The position numbers and the translations under genes are program-made. Shown piece after piece: positions 23,662-33,590 of a stretch of DNA of 64,000 nucleotides. Origin of the DNA: Amia ocellicauda (taxonomy: Eukaryota; Chordata; Actinopteri; Amiiformes; Amiidae). The notes beneath the pieces were generated by a model that searched no databases, was not told the DNA's origin, and worked only from the letters and a program-made list of their open reading frames with translations. Each line of letters opens with the position of its first letter. Within the stretch, counting starts at the first letter, position 1. Location: assembly GCF_036373705.1 (NCBI RefSeq), contig NC_089864.1:3935001-3999000 (forward strand), read 5' to 3'.

Positions 23662-25826
23662 GCACAGCAAAAGATATATGTACCATTGATCCATCTGCAT
23701 CTGGGTGAGTGTGTCAGACCGTGCATGTTTCCTTGTGTGAGTATTTATGTGTCTTTGTGTGTGTCACACATACACACAATGCCTGTAGAAATTCTACACC
23801 TCCTTGAATGCTTTTCACATTGAGTTGTGTCAGTGCCTGAGTTTCATGCATTTCATTTTCTTTTTTTCCTACTCATCTACACTTCATACACCATATGTTA
23901 ATATATACACTCACCTAAATGATTATTAGGAACACCTGTTCAATTTCTCATTAATGCAATTATCTAACCAACCCATCACATGGCAGTTGCTTCAATGCAT
24001 TTAGGGGTGTGGTCCTGGTCAAGACAATCTCCTGAACTACAAACTGAATGTCTGAATGGGAAAGAAAGGTGATTTAAGCAATTTTGAGCGTGGCATGGTT
24101 GTTGGTGCCAGACGGGCCGGTCTGAGTATTTCACAATCTGCTCAGTTACTGGGATTTTCACACACAACCATTTCTAGGGTTTACAAAGAATGGTGTAAAA
24201 AGGGAAAAACATCCAGTATGCGGCAGTCCTGTGGGCGAAAATGCCTTGTTGATGCTAGAGGTCAGAGGAGAATGGGCCGACTGATTCAAGCTGATAGAAG
24301 AGCAACTTTGACTGAAATAACCACTCATTAAAACCGAGGTATGCAGCAAAGCATTTGTGAAGCCACAACACGTACAACCTTGAGGCGGATGGGCTACAAC
24401 AGCAGAAGACCCCACTGGGTACCACTCATCTCCACTACAAATAGGAAAAAGAGGCTACAATTTGCACAAGCTCACCAAAATTGGACAGCTGAAGACTGGA
24501 AAAATGTTGCCTGGTCTGATGAGTCTCGATTTCTGTTGAGACATTCAGATGGTAGAGTCAGAATTTGGCGTAAACAGAATGAGAACATGGATCCATCATG
24601 CCTTGTTACCACTGTGCAGGCTGCTGGTGGTGGTGTAATGGTGTGGGGGATGTTTTCTTGGCACACTTTAGGCCCCTTAGTGCCAATTGGGCATCGTTTA
24701 AATGCCACGGCCTACCTGAGCATTGTTTCTGACCATGTCCATCCCTTTATGACCACCATGTACCCATCCTCTGATGGCTACTTCCAGCAGGATAATGCAC
24801 CATGTCACAAAGGTCGAATCATTTCAAATTGGTTTCTTGAACATGACAATGAGTTCACTGTACTAAACTGGCCCCCACAGTCACCAGATCTCAACCCAAT
24901 AGAGCATCTTTGGGATGTGGTGGAACGGGAGCTTCGTGCCCTGGATGTGCATCCCACAAATCTCCATCAACTGCAAGATGCTATCCTATCAATATGGGCC
25001 AAGATTTCTAAAGAATGCTTCAGCACCTTGTTGAATCAATGCCACGTAGAATTAAGGCAGTTCTGAAGGCGAAAGGGGGTCAAACACAGTATTAGTATGG
25101 TGTTCCTAATAATCCTTTAGGTGAGTGTATATTAAAAAGAAAATACTGGAATATCATAATTGGATAAGTCTCCACCCCGAGTTGGAAGCACCTTTAGCAG
25201 TAATTACAGCGGGAAGTCTGTGGGGATCGGTCTGTACCAGGTTTGCACACCTAGATTTGGCAATATTTGACCGTTCTTCTTTAAAAAACTGCTCAAGCTC
25301 TGTCAAGTTCCTCAGGGAGCGTTGATGGACAGCAACCTTCAAGTCATGTGTGTATATAAGGGTGTGTGTGTGTGTGTGTGTGTGGTCTAGTCTACCAGCT
25401 TCCCTAACCTCTGCTCTTCCCCTTCCCTCCCCAACCTCCACAGACCGTAACCTCGCCTTGAGCATTGTCCACAATCTGGGCTCCCTGACCCTGACCAATT
25501 CATCCGCAGTGCAGATCGGAGAGACGGGCTTCTACCACCTGTATGGCCAGATCACCTTCTCAGTGAAGGCCAACTGCAGCCAGTGTTCAGTGGAGGTGTG
25601 GAAAGTGGCACGGAGCAAGACCCAGAAGAGTAGGTCTCTGAGCAAGGCCGTGACGGAGATCCAAGCGGGACTGGGAGCAGGGCGCAGCCTGCCTTTCACG
25701 ACTGTGGAGCTGCTGCAAAAGGGAGACCGGTTGGAACTGCGCATCCAGCCCAAGGAGCAACATCACCTCAAGCTGAACGATAATCTGTCCTTCTTCGGGG
25801 TGTTAAAGGTGTCTGACTCCTCGTAG
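17230..25826 (+). CDS. Divergent TNF superfamily ligand (gene 1), 7 exons, 238 aa
   Basis: Predicted type II membrane cytokine. Exons: 17230-17352, 22152-22179, 22716-22748, 22920-22991, 23283-23318, 23663-23704, 25444-25826. All have GT-AG borders; intron phases are 0, then 1 throughout. Residues 1-8 are a very short cytoplasmic tail and 9-32 a hydrophobic membrane anchor. Residues 42-98 form a Pro/Ser-rich stalk. The TNF homology domain runs from about 102 (IYVPLIHLHL) to the end, with the GFYHLYGQ strand (140-147) matching most of the family signature and FFGVLKV near the C-terminus. Cys156 and Cys159 form a CxxC; NSS (130) and NCS (155) are N-glycosylation sequons. The domain is shorter and more divergent than in genes 2 and 3. 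LTB-like by position, or CD70/other TNFSF, are both possible. In-frame ATGs upstream (16990, 17023) could lengthen the tail, and an acceptor-like CACACACAG before 17210 could mean a non-coding first exon. Intron 6 carries nested Tc1 insertions. Confidence 0.85.
18635..18978. mobile_element. Long inverted-repeat MITE in intron 1 of gene 1
   Basis: The two arms (about 18640-18790 and 18830-18975) are reverse complements. ATACAAGTCTTATCAAG at the left matches CTTGATAAGACTTGTAT at the right, and AAGGCATATGTTCTTAGAAA pairs across the centre. There is no ORF of substance. It is a foldback/MITE of a type common in fish introns. Confidence 0.8.
20585..20985. repeat. Degenerate GACTGATAC minisatellite
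   Basis: About 400 bp of loosely repeated phrases built from ACTGACTGATACA and TTGATTTACTTACTGA. It lies in intron 1 of gene 1. Confidence 0.8.
21637..21821. mobile_element. Palindromic MITE in intron 1 of gene 1
   Basis: The left end GGGTGGCTAACCCTGGTCCT with GGAGAGC is the near reverse complement of the right end GCTCTCCAGGACCAGGGTTA with GTCACGCC. At about 185 bp and non-coding, it is of the palindromic hAT-like type widespread in fish. The superfamily is from memory and not proved here. Confidence 0.7.
23619..23657. repeat. (CT)n microsatellite forming the exon 6 polypyrimidine tract of gene 1
   Basis: A perfect CT run that ends five bases before the AG acceptor of exon 6 (23663-23704), so it serves as the pyrimidine tract of that splice site. 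Confidence 0.9.
23906..25129 (+). mobile_element. Tc1-like transposon, family B copy 1 (broken), in intron 6 of gene 1
   Basis: Bounded by TA and the inverted ends CACTCACCTAAATGATTATT and the complementary AATAATCCTTTAGGTGAGTG. It is about 1.22 kb, like copies 2 and 3, and is inserted in the older family F remnant. Confidence 0.93.
24056..25066 (+). pseudogene. Family B Tc1 transposase pseudogene
   Basis: Closely matches the intact 346-residue transposases at 28780 and 37172. A TAC-to-TAA change (24329-24331) ends the first segment after ITTH. A single-base deletion near 25019 shifts the last 26 or so residues, giving a stop at 25066. The catalytic triad residues (WSDESR, QDNAPCHKG, PIEHLW) survive in the second segment. 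Confidence 0.92.
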
Positions 25827-26650
25827 GGCCCTATCCGCTGGGGGGGTGGGTGAGTGGGGGATTGCAGTGCTGAGACAGAGATTGTAGATTACCCTCTCCT
25901 CCCCCAACCCCCCCCCCCACAAAAACAACCACTGACAGTTTTTTACAGCGCAATGAATGTACAGCAAAGTCACTTTTTCCTTTGTATTGTCCTGGGCTCA
26001 TAACTCACAGGCCAGTGTCCCAGTCAGACCCCAGATCCCTGTACTCTAATCATTAGCCTTTAAAAAACGACTGACTGACTGACTGTGCTGGAGGAGCGCC
26101 CCCAAACCCCTCACTCCCTAGTGACAGCATGGTCAATTTCTGAGGACCATGTACAATGTCTATTTGAATTCAATGTTACATGTATATTATATATTGTTTT
26201 TATTATATAAGATTTATAAACACATACACATTTTTCTAAGATCTCACTGAACTGAAGACCGTGTGTGTGTGGTGGGGGCTGGGGGAGGGGAAAATGCCAT
26301 ATTTTAAGTTCTCTTTCTTTCAAAATCTAATTTGTTTCCTTTCTCCTTTACCATACAACGAGACAAGTGTGTACCCTATGATCTGTACAGCGCTGTGAGC
26401 CAGATCCATGCCATGCTTTACAGATGTGTATTGTACTATGTACTGTGTTGTATTGTACTGAGTTGTACTGTAGTGTGTGTGTGTGTGTGGGGGGGGGGGG
26501 GGGTTAGTGTGTCAGTCATAATCATGCCTCTGTCTAAATATTCTCAGTGTAAAAGCATCTGTGTTGTTATTTATTTAAAGTAAAGTATTTAAATACATCT
26601 TAGTAACAACAAGTGTTGGCGTTTTCTTATTATTATTCACATGCTTATTG
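25827..26650 (+). other. 3' untranslated region and downstream flank of gene 1
   Basis: Contains C-rich and G-rich runs (15 G at 26489-26503) and one TATTTATTTA patch near 26568. I see no canonical AATAAA in the first 800 bases, so the polyA site is not located. Confidence 0.4.
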
Positions 26651-26712
26651 CTGCGAGTTCTCTGTTGCCTAATTGTACAGATGAAGGTGTTCCGGTCGAT
26701 CGGTGTTAAACT

Positions 26713-26729
26713 GGCGCCCCCTGGCGGCC
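26713..26729 (-). promoter_or_regulatory. CTCF-like motif downstream of gene 1
   Basis: GGCGCCCCCTGGCGGCC is close to the reverse-complement CTCF core (GCGCCCCCTGGTGGC), differing mainly at one T-to-C position. It lies about 890 bases after the gene 1 stop. Motif match only; occupancy is unknown. Confidence 0.35.
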
Positions 26730-28454
26730 TTGTAGCTCCGCGCTGCCGTACCCTTTATGAAGTTCAGAGTTAATCTAGTCTGTAATTTGCGTTTGCCTCG
26801 GTCAAATGCATTCATAATATAACATCAATGTCAATTTTAAAGGCATTTGATATTATATCTTACACTAAGAACCAACAAAGCACGGACAATAGGCATGGGC
26901 TTCATTTATGTTCTAGAATACAGAAGTCGAATGTCATCATATAAAAAGGTATGGAACCTTTGAAGATAAATGCTTTTGCATCGTTTACAACTTTAATCTT
27001 TAAAATGTCACTAATAAATCCATATGACTACTATACACTGTGCCTTCTCGAGTAGCCGGTGTATTAGTAGCGGCGGGCTGCGCTGCGTGTGTCGGTGGGG
27101 GGGCGGGGGCAGTTTGAACGCGCGGTTTTATACACCGGAGACACCACCGTTGAGCCTGTGATCACCGAACTGTAATTAAAGCCACACTAATTCTGATTTT
27201 AATTGCCGCCTATTCCTGTCACTGTCTACCGCAACCAAAACTTGCTTCAGTCTAGTGAGCTCATGAATATTCACGAAGCGGCAACTTCTGACAGCACTTC
27301 TTGTCAGGCCGGGCGAAAACACCGTTCGTTGCCAAAATAACGCGCATGTCAGGGAGGGATGCCTCTCTTACGATGCAGAGGCATTGCGTTAAAAGAGAGC
27401 CTGCAATACCACACAGCAGCAGCGCCGACCTCCTCGTCATCCCACGATGCCCCGCAATCCCGCTGCTGAGACACGTCTTCACAGGGAGAACAAACAACCC
27501 GCCGCAGCTCGGCTGTGTGGGGCCGCCCCCGTGTCACACCCCCTCCCTTCATCCAGGAAAGCAACAGCACGCATGTGCATTTCGTTATTTGATCAGTTTT
27601 AAAAGCAAATTCATGTTTAAATCGCCCAAAACGCACACACTGCTTCTGTACAAATATACAGTGACTAGTACTACTCACCACACTACAGATATAATAATGA
27701 CACCCCAATAAAGAGCAGCCATTACTGACCTGCCGTCCTCCGTCACTCTAAAACTGGAGGGACTCTGAAGGTGGAAGGTCGCAGCTAATTGCGTTTGTTG
27801 CTCTTCTTGCTCCCGCTTTCTTGCACAACCCCTGCATCTCCCCCTGCTGGAGCCCGAGCCAAGATCGTTTAATTCTTTTATAAAAGATTATATTTTAAAA
27901 TGAATTTTAAAAATGAATTTTAATTGATTTTAAAGATTTAGTTGTTTTTAAAAACACTAGTTTGATTGGTTTTTTGGGTTGTTTTTGTTATATTTCTTTG
28001 ACAAATGCATTGGCCGTTTGGTTTTAATTTTAAATGAATTGGACTGTTTTGGTTTGTTTTTTATTTTTCTTGTTTTATTTTCTTTTTTTGATTTGTCCGA
28101 TTCATTTTCAGTTATTTTCAATGTATATGACATTTTTTGTTGGTTAGCAGGTTTGCTTTTAGTACATTTGTTTTTCTTTTATGCACATGTTCAGTTATTT
28201 TGAATTTAATCACTTTGAGATTTTAATTTTTTTAAGTGATTTTAGTAATTGATTAAAAAAAATTTAATCACAAGAATTAAAATTTTGAATGTTTTTATCT
28301 GTAAAATGTAAAATACGTTCACCTAATAAACAGTATTTCTTGCACAACCCCTCCGTCTGCGCAGACACCCCGCCGCACCTGCGCACACCTTCCCTTCACA
28401 TGCAGTGAGCACCGCGGGTCACACGGGGGCAGCCAAGCACCGCAGCATCCAACA
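26730..28454. other. Unique DNA with a CpG-rich patch, then AT-rich DNA
   Basis: 27050-27560 is relatively CpG-rich (several CGCG and GCGGC phrases), which could mark a promoter, but I find no coding exon beside it. A second CTCF-like motif (TCTCCCCCTGCTGGAG) lies near 27836. 27860-28320 is T-rich and simple. Confidence 0.4.
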
Positions 28455-28629
28455 CCGCACTGTGTTAAACTCCGACACGCACAATGCCTAGAGAAAGTAC
28501 ACCCCCTGGAACGTTTTTTACATTGCGTTGTCAGTGCCTCCACTTCTAATCACAGTGCAGGTAAATGAGTTTTTTTTCTACACATCATACTCCACATTGG
28601 TAAGGGAAATATATATATATATATATATA

Positions 28630-29854
28630 TACACTCACCTAAAGGATTATTAGGAACACCTGTTCAATTTCTCATTAATGCAATTATCTAATCAACCAAT
28701 CACATGGCAGTTGCTTCAATGCATTTAGGGGTGTGGTCCTGGTCAAGACAATCTCCTGAACTCCAAACTAAATGTCTGAATGGGAAAGAAAGGTGATTTA
28801 AGCAATTTTGAGCGTGGCATGGTTGTTGGTGCCAGACGGGCCGGTCTGAGTATTTCACAATCTGCTCAGTTACTGGGATTTTCACGCACAATCATTTCTA
28901 GGGTTTACAAAGAATGGTGTGAAAAGGGAAAAACATCCAGTATGCGGCAGTCCTGTGGGCGAAAATGCCTTGTTGATGCTAGAGGTCAGAGGAGAATGGG
29001 CCGACTGATTCAAGCTGATAGAAGAGCAACTTTGACTGAAATAACCACTCGTTACAACCGAGGTATGCAGCAAAGCATTTGTGAAGCCACAACACGTACA
29101 ACCTTGAGGCGGATGGGCTACAACAGCAGAAGACCCCACCGGGTACCACTCATCTCCACTACAAATAGGAAAAAGAGGCTACAATTTGCACAAGCTCACC
29201 AAAATTGGACAGTTGAAGACTGGACAAATGTTGCCTGGTCTGATGAGTCTCGATTTCTGTTGAGACATTCAGATGGTAGAGTCAGAATGTGGCGTAAACA
29301 GAATGAGAACATGGATCCATCATGCCTTGTTATCACTGTGCAGGCTGGTGGTGGTGGTGTAATGGTGTGGGGGATGTTTTCTTGGCACACTTTAGGCCCC
29401 TTAGTGCCAATTGGGCATCGTTTAAATGCCACGGCCTACCTGAGCATTGTTTCTGACCATGTCCATCCTTTTATGACCACCATGTATCCATCCTCTGATG
29501 GCTACTTCCAGCAGGATAATGCACCATGTCACAAAGGTCGAATCATTTCAAATTGGTTTCTTGAACATGACAATGAGTTCACTGTACTAAACTGGCCCCC
29601 ACAGTCACCAGATCTCAACCCAATAGAGCATCTTTGGGATGTGGTGGAACGGGAGCTTCGTGCCCTGGATGTGCATCCCACAAATCTCCATCAACTGCAA
29701 GATGCTATCCTATCAATATGGGCCAACATTTCTAAAGAATGCTTTCAGCACCTTGTTGAATCAATGCCATGTAGAATTAAGGCAGTTCTGAAGGCGAAAG
29801 GGGGTCAAACACAGTATTAGTATGGTGTTCCTAATAATCCTTTAGGTGAGTGTA
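28630..29854 (+). mobile_element. Tc1-like transposon, family B copy 2 (apparently intact)
   Basis: 1225 bp, with TA flanks and matching inverted ends (CACTCACCTAAAGGATTATT and complement). It was inserted in a TA microsatellite at 28612-28631 and carries an uninterrupted transposase. Confidence 0.95.
28780..29820 (+). CDS. Family B Tc1 transposase, 346 aa
   Basis: Cut-and-paste transposase of the Tc1/mariner superfamily that binds the inverted ends and moves the element into TA sites. Starts MGKKGDLSNF. Residues 1-110 are the paired-type helix-turn-helix DNA-binding region. The catalytic residues are Asp in WSDESR, Asp in QDNAPCHKG and Glu in PIEHLW. I count 36 residues between the second Asp and the Glu, so the triad is DD36E rather than the usual DD34E of Tc1. 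The length is full for the superfamily. It differs from the copy at 37172 by only a handful of residues, which suggests recent spread. No frameshift or stop is seen; activity is not proved. Confidence 0.94.
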   Translation: MGKKGDLSNFERGMVVGARRAGLSISQSAQLLGFSRTIISRVYKEWCEKGKTSSMRQSCGRKCLVDARGQRRMGRLIQADRRATLTEITTRYNRGMQQSICEATTRTTLRRMGYNSRRPHRVPLISTTNRKKRLQFAQAHQNWTVEDWTNVAWSDESRFLLRHSDGRVRMWRKQNENMDPSCLVITVQAGGGGVMVWGMFSWHTLGPLVPIGHRLNATAYLSIVSDHVHPFMTTMYPSSDGYFQQDNAPCHKGRIISNWFLEHDNEFTVLNWPPQSPDLNPIEHLWDVVERELRALDVHPTNLHQLQDAILSIWANISKECFQHLVESMPCRIKAVLKAKGGQTQY

Positions 29855-29858
29855 TAAA

Positions 29859-31370
29859 TATAGTAGTGTGCAAAAGCTTTAGGCAGGTGTGAAAAATGCT
29901 GTAAAGTAAGAATGCTTTCAAAAATAGACATGTTAATAGATTATATGTATCAATGAACTAAATGCAAAGTGAGTGAACAGAAGAAAAATCTATATCAAAT
30001 CCATATTTGGTGTGACCACCCTTTGCCTTCAAAACAGAATCAATTCTTCTAGGTTCACTTGCACACAGTCAGGCATTTTGTAGGCATATAGTCAGGTGTC
30101 TGATTAAACAATTATACCAAACAGGCACTAATGATCATCAATTCAATACGTAGGTTGAAACACAATCATTAACTAAAACAGAAACAGCTGTGCAGGAGGA
30201 AAAAACTGGGTGAGGAACAGTCAAACTCAGCTAACAAGGTGAGGTTGCTGAAGACAGTTTACTGTCAAAAGACATACACCATGGCAAGACTGAGCACAGC
30301 AACAAGACACAAGGTAGTTGTACTGCATCAGCAAGGTCTCTCCCAGGCAGACATTTCAAGCCAGACAGGGGTTTCCAGATGTGCTGTCCAAGCTCTTTTG
30401 AAGAAGCACAAAGAAACAGGCAACGTTGAGGACCGTAGACGCAGTGGTCGTCCAAGGAAACTTACTGCAGCAGATGAAAGACACATCATGCTTACTTCCC
30501 TCCACAATCTGAAGATGTCCAGCAGTGCCATCAGCTCAGAATTGGCAGAAAACACTGGGACCCTGGTACACCCATCTACTGTCCGGAAAAGCTACACCTC
30601 TGACGTGGCAACAAGGCCAAGTGACTCAACTATGCACAAAAACACAGGAACTGAGGTGCAGAAAGATGGCAGCAGGTGCTCTGGACTAATGAGTCAAATT
30701 TGAAATATTTGGCTGTAGCAGAAGGCAGTTTGTTCACCGAAGGGCTGGAGAGCGGTACACGAATGAGTGTCTGCAGGCAACAGTGAAGCATGGTGGAGGT
30801 TCCTTGCAAGTTTGGTGCTGCATTTCTCCAAATGGAGTTGAGGATTTGATCAGAATGAATGGTCTCCTCAATGTGGAGAAGTACAGGCAGATACTTATCC
30901 ATCATGCAATATCATCAGGGAGGCATCTGATTGGCCCCAAATTTATTCGGCAGCATGATAACGACCCCAAACATACAGCGGCAGTCATGAAGAACTATCT
31001 TCAGCTTAAAGAAGAACAAGGAGCCCTGATCTCAACATCATCAAGTCTGTCTGGGATTACATGAAGAGAGAGTAGCAACTGAGGCTGCCTAAATCCACAG
31101 AAGAACTGTGGTTAGTTCTCCAAGATGTTTAGGCCAGCCTACCTGCCGAGTTCCTTCAAAAACTGTGTGCAAGTATACCTAGACGAATTGATCCTGTTTT
31201 GAAGGCAAAGGGTGTCACACAAATATTGATTTGATGTAGATTTTTCTTCTGTTCACTCACTTTGCATTTAGTTCATTGATAAATATAATCTATTAACATG
31301 TCTATTTTTGAAAGCATTCTTACTTTACAGCATTTTTCAGACCTGCCTAAAGCTTTTGCAAAGTACTGTA
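29859..31370 (+). mobile_element. Tc1-like transposon, family C (broken)
   Basis: The ends pair as TATAGTAGTGTGCAAAAGCT at the left and AGCTTTTGCAAAGTACTGTA at the right, with long inverted repeats (AAAATAGACATGTTAATAGA and its complement are visible). It sits four bases downstream of family B copy 2. Confidence 0.88.
30281..31230 (+). pseudogene. Family C Tc1 transposase pseudogene
   Basis: Starts at ACCATGGCAAGACTG with MARLSTATRHKVVVLHQQG and a helix-turn-helix region (LSQADISSQTGVSRCAVQAL). The frame breaks near 30590-30700. Later pieces carry VKHGGGSLQVW (about 30780) and [10 protein letters not shown] (about 30952), after which the frame shifts again so that the Glu region is lost from the open frame. 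Inactive. Confidence 0.88.

Positions 31371-31434
<64 letters not shown>
31371..31434. repeat. (TG)n-(TA)n microsatellite between two transposons
   Basis: A short TGTG stretch followed by about 54 bp of perfect TA. It was probably the target into which family A copy 2 inserted, since TA also continues on its far side (33003-33010). Confidence 0.9.
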
Positions 31435-31439
<5 letters not shown>

Positions 31440-33003
31440 TGAGGGAAAAAAGTATTTGATCCCCTGCTGATTTTGTACGTTTGCCCACTGACAAAGAAAT
31501 GATCAGTCTATAATTTTAATGGTCGGTGTATTTTATCAGTGAGAGACAGAATAACAAATAAATCCAGAAAAATGCATATCAAAAAAAGTTATAAATTGAT
31601 TTGCATGTTAATGAGGGAAATAAGTATTTGACCCCTTCGACTTAGTACTTGGTGGCAAAACCCTTGCTGGCAATCAAAGAGGTCAGACATTTCTTGTAGT
31701 TGGCCACCAGGTTTGCACACATCTCAGGAGGGATTTTGTCCCACTCCTCTTTGCAGATCCTCTCCAAGTCATTCAGGTTTCGAGGCTGACGTTTGGCAAC
31801 TCGAACCTTCAGCTCCCTCCACAGATTTTCTATGGGATTAAGGTCTGGAGACTGGCTAGGCCACTCCAGGACCTTAATGTGCTTCTTCTTGAGCCACTCC
31901 TTTGTTGCCTTGGCTGTGTGTTTTGGGTCATTGTCATGCTGGAATACCCATCCACGACCCATTTTCAATGCCCTGGCTGAGGGAAGGAGGTTCTCACCCA
32001 AGATTTGACGGTACATGGCCCCGTCCATCGTCCTTTGGATGCGGTGCAGTTGTCCTGTCCCCTTAGCAGAAAAACACCCCCAAAGCATAATGTTTCCACC
32101 TCCATGTTTGACGGTGGGGATGGTGTTCTTGGGGTCATTCCTCCTCCTCCAAACACGGCGAGTTGAGTTGATGCCAAAGAGCTCGATTTTGGTCTCATCT
32201 GACCACAACACTTTCACCCAGTTCTCCTCTGAATCATTCAGATGTTCATTGGCAAACTTCAGACGGGCCTGTACATGTGCTTTCTTGAGCAGGGGGACCT
32301 TGCAGGTGCTGCAGGATTTCAGTCCTTCACGGCGTAGTGTGTTACCAATTGTTTTCTTGGTGACTATGGTCCCAGCTGCCTTGAGATCATTAACAAGATC
32401 CTCCCGTGTAGTTCTGGGCTGATTCCTCACCGTTCTCATGATCTTTGAAACTCCACGAGGTGAGATCTTGCATGGAGCCCCAGACCGAGGGAGACTGACA
32501 GTTATTTTGTGTTTCTTCCATTTGCGAATAATCGCACCAACTGTTGTCACCTTCTCACCAAGCTGCTTGGTGATGGTCTTGTAGCTCATTCCAGTCTTGT
32601 GTAGGTCTATAATCTTGTCCCTGACATCCTTGGACAGCTCTTTGGTCTTGGCCATGGTGGAGAGTTTGGAATCTGATTGATTGATTGCTTCTGTGGACAG
32701 GTGTCTTTTATACAGGTAACGAGCTGAGATTAGAAGCACTCCCTTTAAGAGAGTGCTCCTAATCTCAGCTCGTTACCTGTATAGGGTATCATATTGATAG
32801 GGGATCAAATACTTATTTCCCTCATTAACATGCAAATCAATTTATAACTTTTTTGAAATGCGTTTTTCTGGATTTTTTTGTTGTTATTCTGTCTCTCACT
32901 GTTAAAATACACCTACCATTAAAATTATAGACTGATCATTTCTTTGTCAGTGGGCAAACGTACAAAATCAGCAGGGGATCAAATACTTTTTTCCCTCACT
33001 GTA
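31435..33003 (-). mobile_element. Tc1-like transposon, family A copy 2 (near-intact)
   Basis: 1569 bp with TA flanks and inverted ends TACAGTGAGGGAAAAAAGTA and complement, with the transposase on the minus strand. The internal palindrome between the inverted repeat and the start codon (about 32712-32782) is present but less perfect than in copy 1. Confidence 0.94.
31642..32655 (-). CDS. Family A Tc1 transposase, 337 aa
   Basis: Tc1/mariner cut-and-paste transposase. The start is taken at the ATG in the CCACCATGGCC context ([10 protein letters not shown]); the frame is open 28 codons further upstream, but that part lies in the hairpin region. Helix-turn-helix repeats span residues 1-110. The catalytic residues are Asp in LWSDETK, Asp in QHDNDPKHT and Glu in PIENLW, with 34 residues between the last two (DD34E). 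The length is full. Relative to copy 1 it retains [16 protein letters not shown] near the C-terminus but lacks three residues (AAY) after WRRRN, a small in-frame loss that may or may not matter. Confidence 0.93.
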   Translation of the reverse strand: MAKTKELSKDVRDKIIDLHKTGMSYKTITKQLGEKVTTVGAIIRKWKKHKITVSLPRSGAPCKISPRGVSKIMRTVRNQPRTTREDLVNDLKAAGTIVTKKTIGNTLRREGLKSCSTCKVPLLKKAHVQARLKFANEHLNDSEENWVKVLWSDETKIELFGINSTRRVWRRRNDPKNTIPTVKHGGGNIMLWGCFSAKGTGQLHRIQRTMDGAMYRQILGENLLPSARALKMGRGWVFQHDNDPKHTAKATKEWLKKKHIKVLEWPSQSPDLNPIENLWRELKVRVAKRQPRNLNDLERICKEEWDKIPPEMCANLVANYKKCLTSLIASKGFATKY

Positions 33004-33130
33004 TATATATTTCCCTTACCAATGTGGAGTATGATGTGTAGAAAAAAAATGTAAAATGTAAAAAATGTTCCAGGGGGTGTAGACTTTCTCATTGTGTGTG
33101 TCAGAGTTTAACACAGTGCGTTGTTGGTGT
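33004..33130 (-). repeat. Inverted copy of the family F terminal segment
   Basis: Reverse complement of 28455-28620: TTACCAATGTGGAGTATGAT pairs with ATCATACTCCACATTGGTAA, and GTTCCAGGGGGTGTA with TACACCCCCTGGAAC. Together the two segments bracket families B, C and A. Confidence 0.8.
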
Positions 33131-33138
33131 AGCTAATT

Positions 33139-33235
33139 GATAAATATAATCTATTAACATGTCTATTTTTCAAAGCATTCTTACTTTACAGCATTTTTTC
33201 ACACCTGCCTAAAACTTTTGCACAGTACTGTGTAT
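33139..33235 (+). mobile_element. Solo terminal repeat of Tc1 family C
   Basis: Matches the right end of the family C element (31280-31370) with a few changes, including CTTACTTTACAGCATTTTTT and CCTGCCTAAA. No transposase is attached. Confidence 0.85.
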
Positions 33236-33417
33236 TAAAAAGAAAATACTGAAATATCATAGTTGGGTAAGTCTCCCGAGTAAATATTTGTTGGAATTAC
33301 AGCTGTGAGTCTGTTGGGATCGGTTTCTACCTACTTTCCAGACCTAGATTTGGCAATATTTGACCGTTCGTCTTTACAAAACTGCTCAAGCTCTGTCGAG
33401 TCCCTTGGGGAGTGATG

Positions 33418-33455
<38 letters not shown>

Positions 33456-33590
33456 TCTAGTCTACCAGCCTCCCTAACCTCTGCTCTTCCCCTTCCCTCC
33501 CCAACCAAGTCAGGCCACAGATTTACAGTTGGATTGAGGTTGGGGCTCTGATTGGGTGACTCACGGTAATTTACCTTCTTGTTCATTAGC
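33236..33590 (-). mobile_element. Family F Tc1 remnant copy 2 with a patch matching gene 1 intron 6
   Basis: 33236-33416 parallels 25130-25320 (GATTTGGCAATATTTGACCG in both). After a (TG)n run (33418-33454), 33455-33507 matches the DNA directly before gene 1 exon 7 (GTCTAGTCTACCAGC through CCCTCCCCAACC, one mismatch seen). Transposase sequence then resumes; on the minus strand it reads ESPNQSPNLNPTVNLW. Confidence 0.75.

Larger units (their letters stand above)
23773..25355 (-). mobile_element. Old Tc1-like remnant, family F copy 1, in intron 6 of gene 1
   Basis: The left part 23773-23905 (ACACAATGCCTGTAGAAATT) and right part 25130-25355 flank the younger insertion B1. The right part, read on the minus strand, encodes a Tc1 transposase C-terminal fragment (LKVAVHQRSLRNLTELEQFF, then SNIAKSRCANLV). 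The element is cut off at the (TG)n tract beside gene 1 exon 7. It is inactive. Confidence 0.7.
28455..33590. mobile_element. Nest of Tc1-like elements (families F, B, C, A)
   Basis: Reading from the left: a family F terminal segment (28455-28620), a TA run, intact family B copy 2 (28630-29854), broken family C (29859-31370), a TG/TA run, and near-intact family A copy 2 on the minus strand (31435-33003). Then come an inverted copy of the left F segment (33004-33130), a solo family C end (33139-33235) and family F interior (33236-33590). The ordering shows successive insertions into TA-rich targets. Confidence 0.8.
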
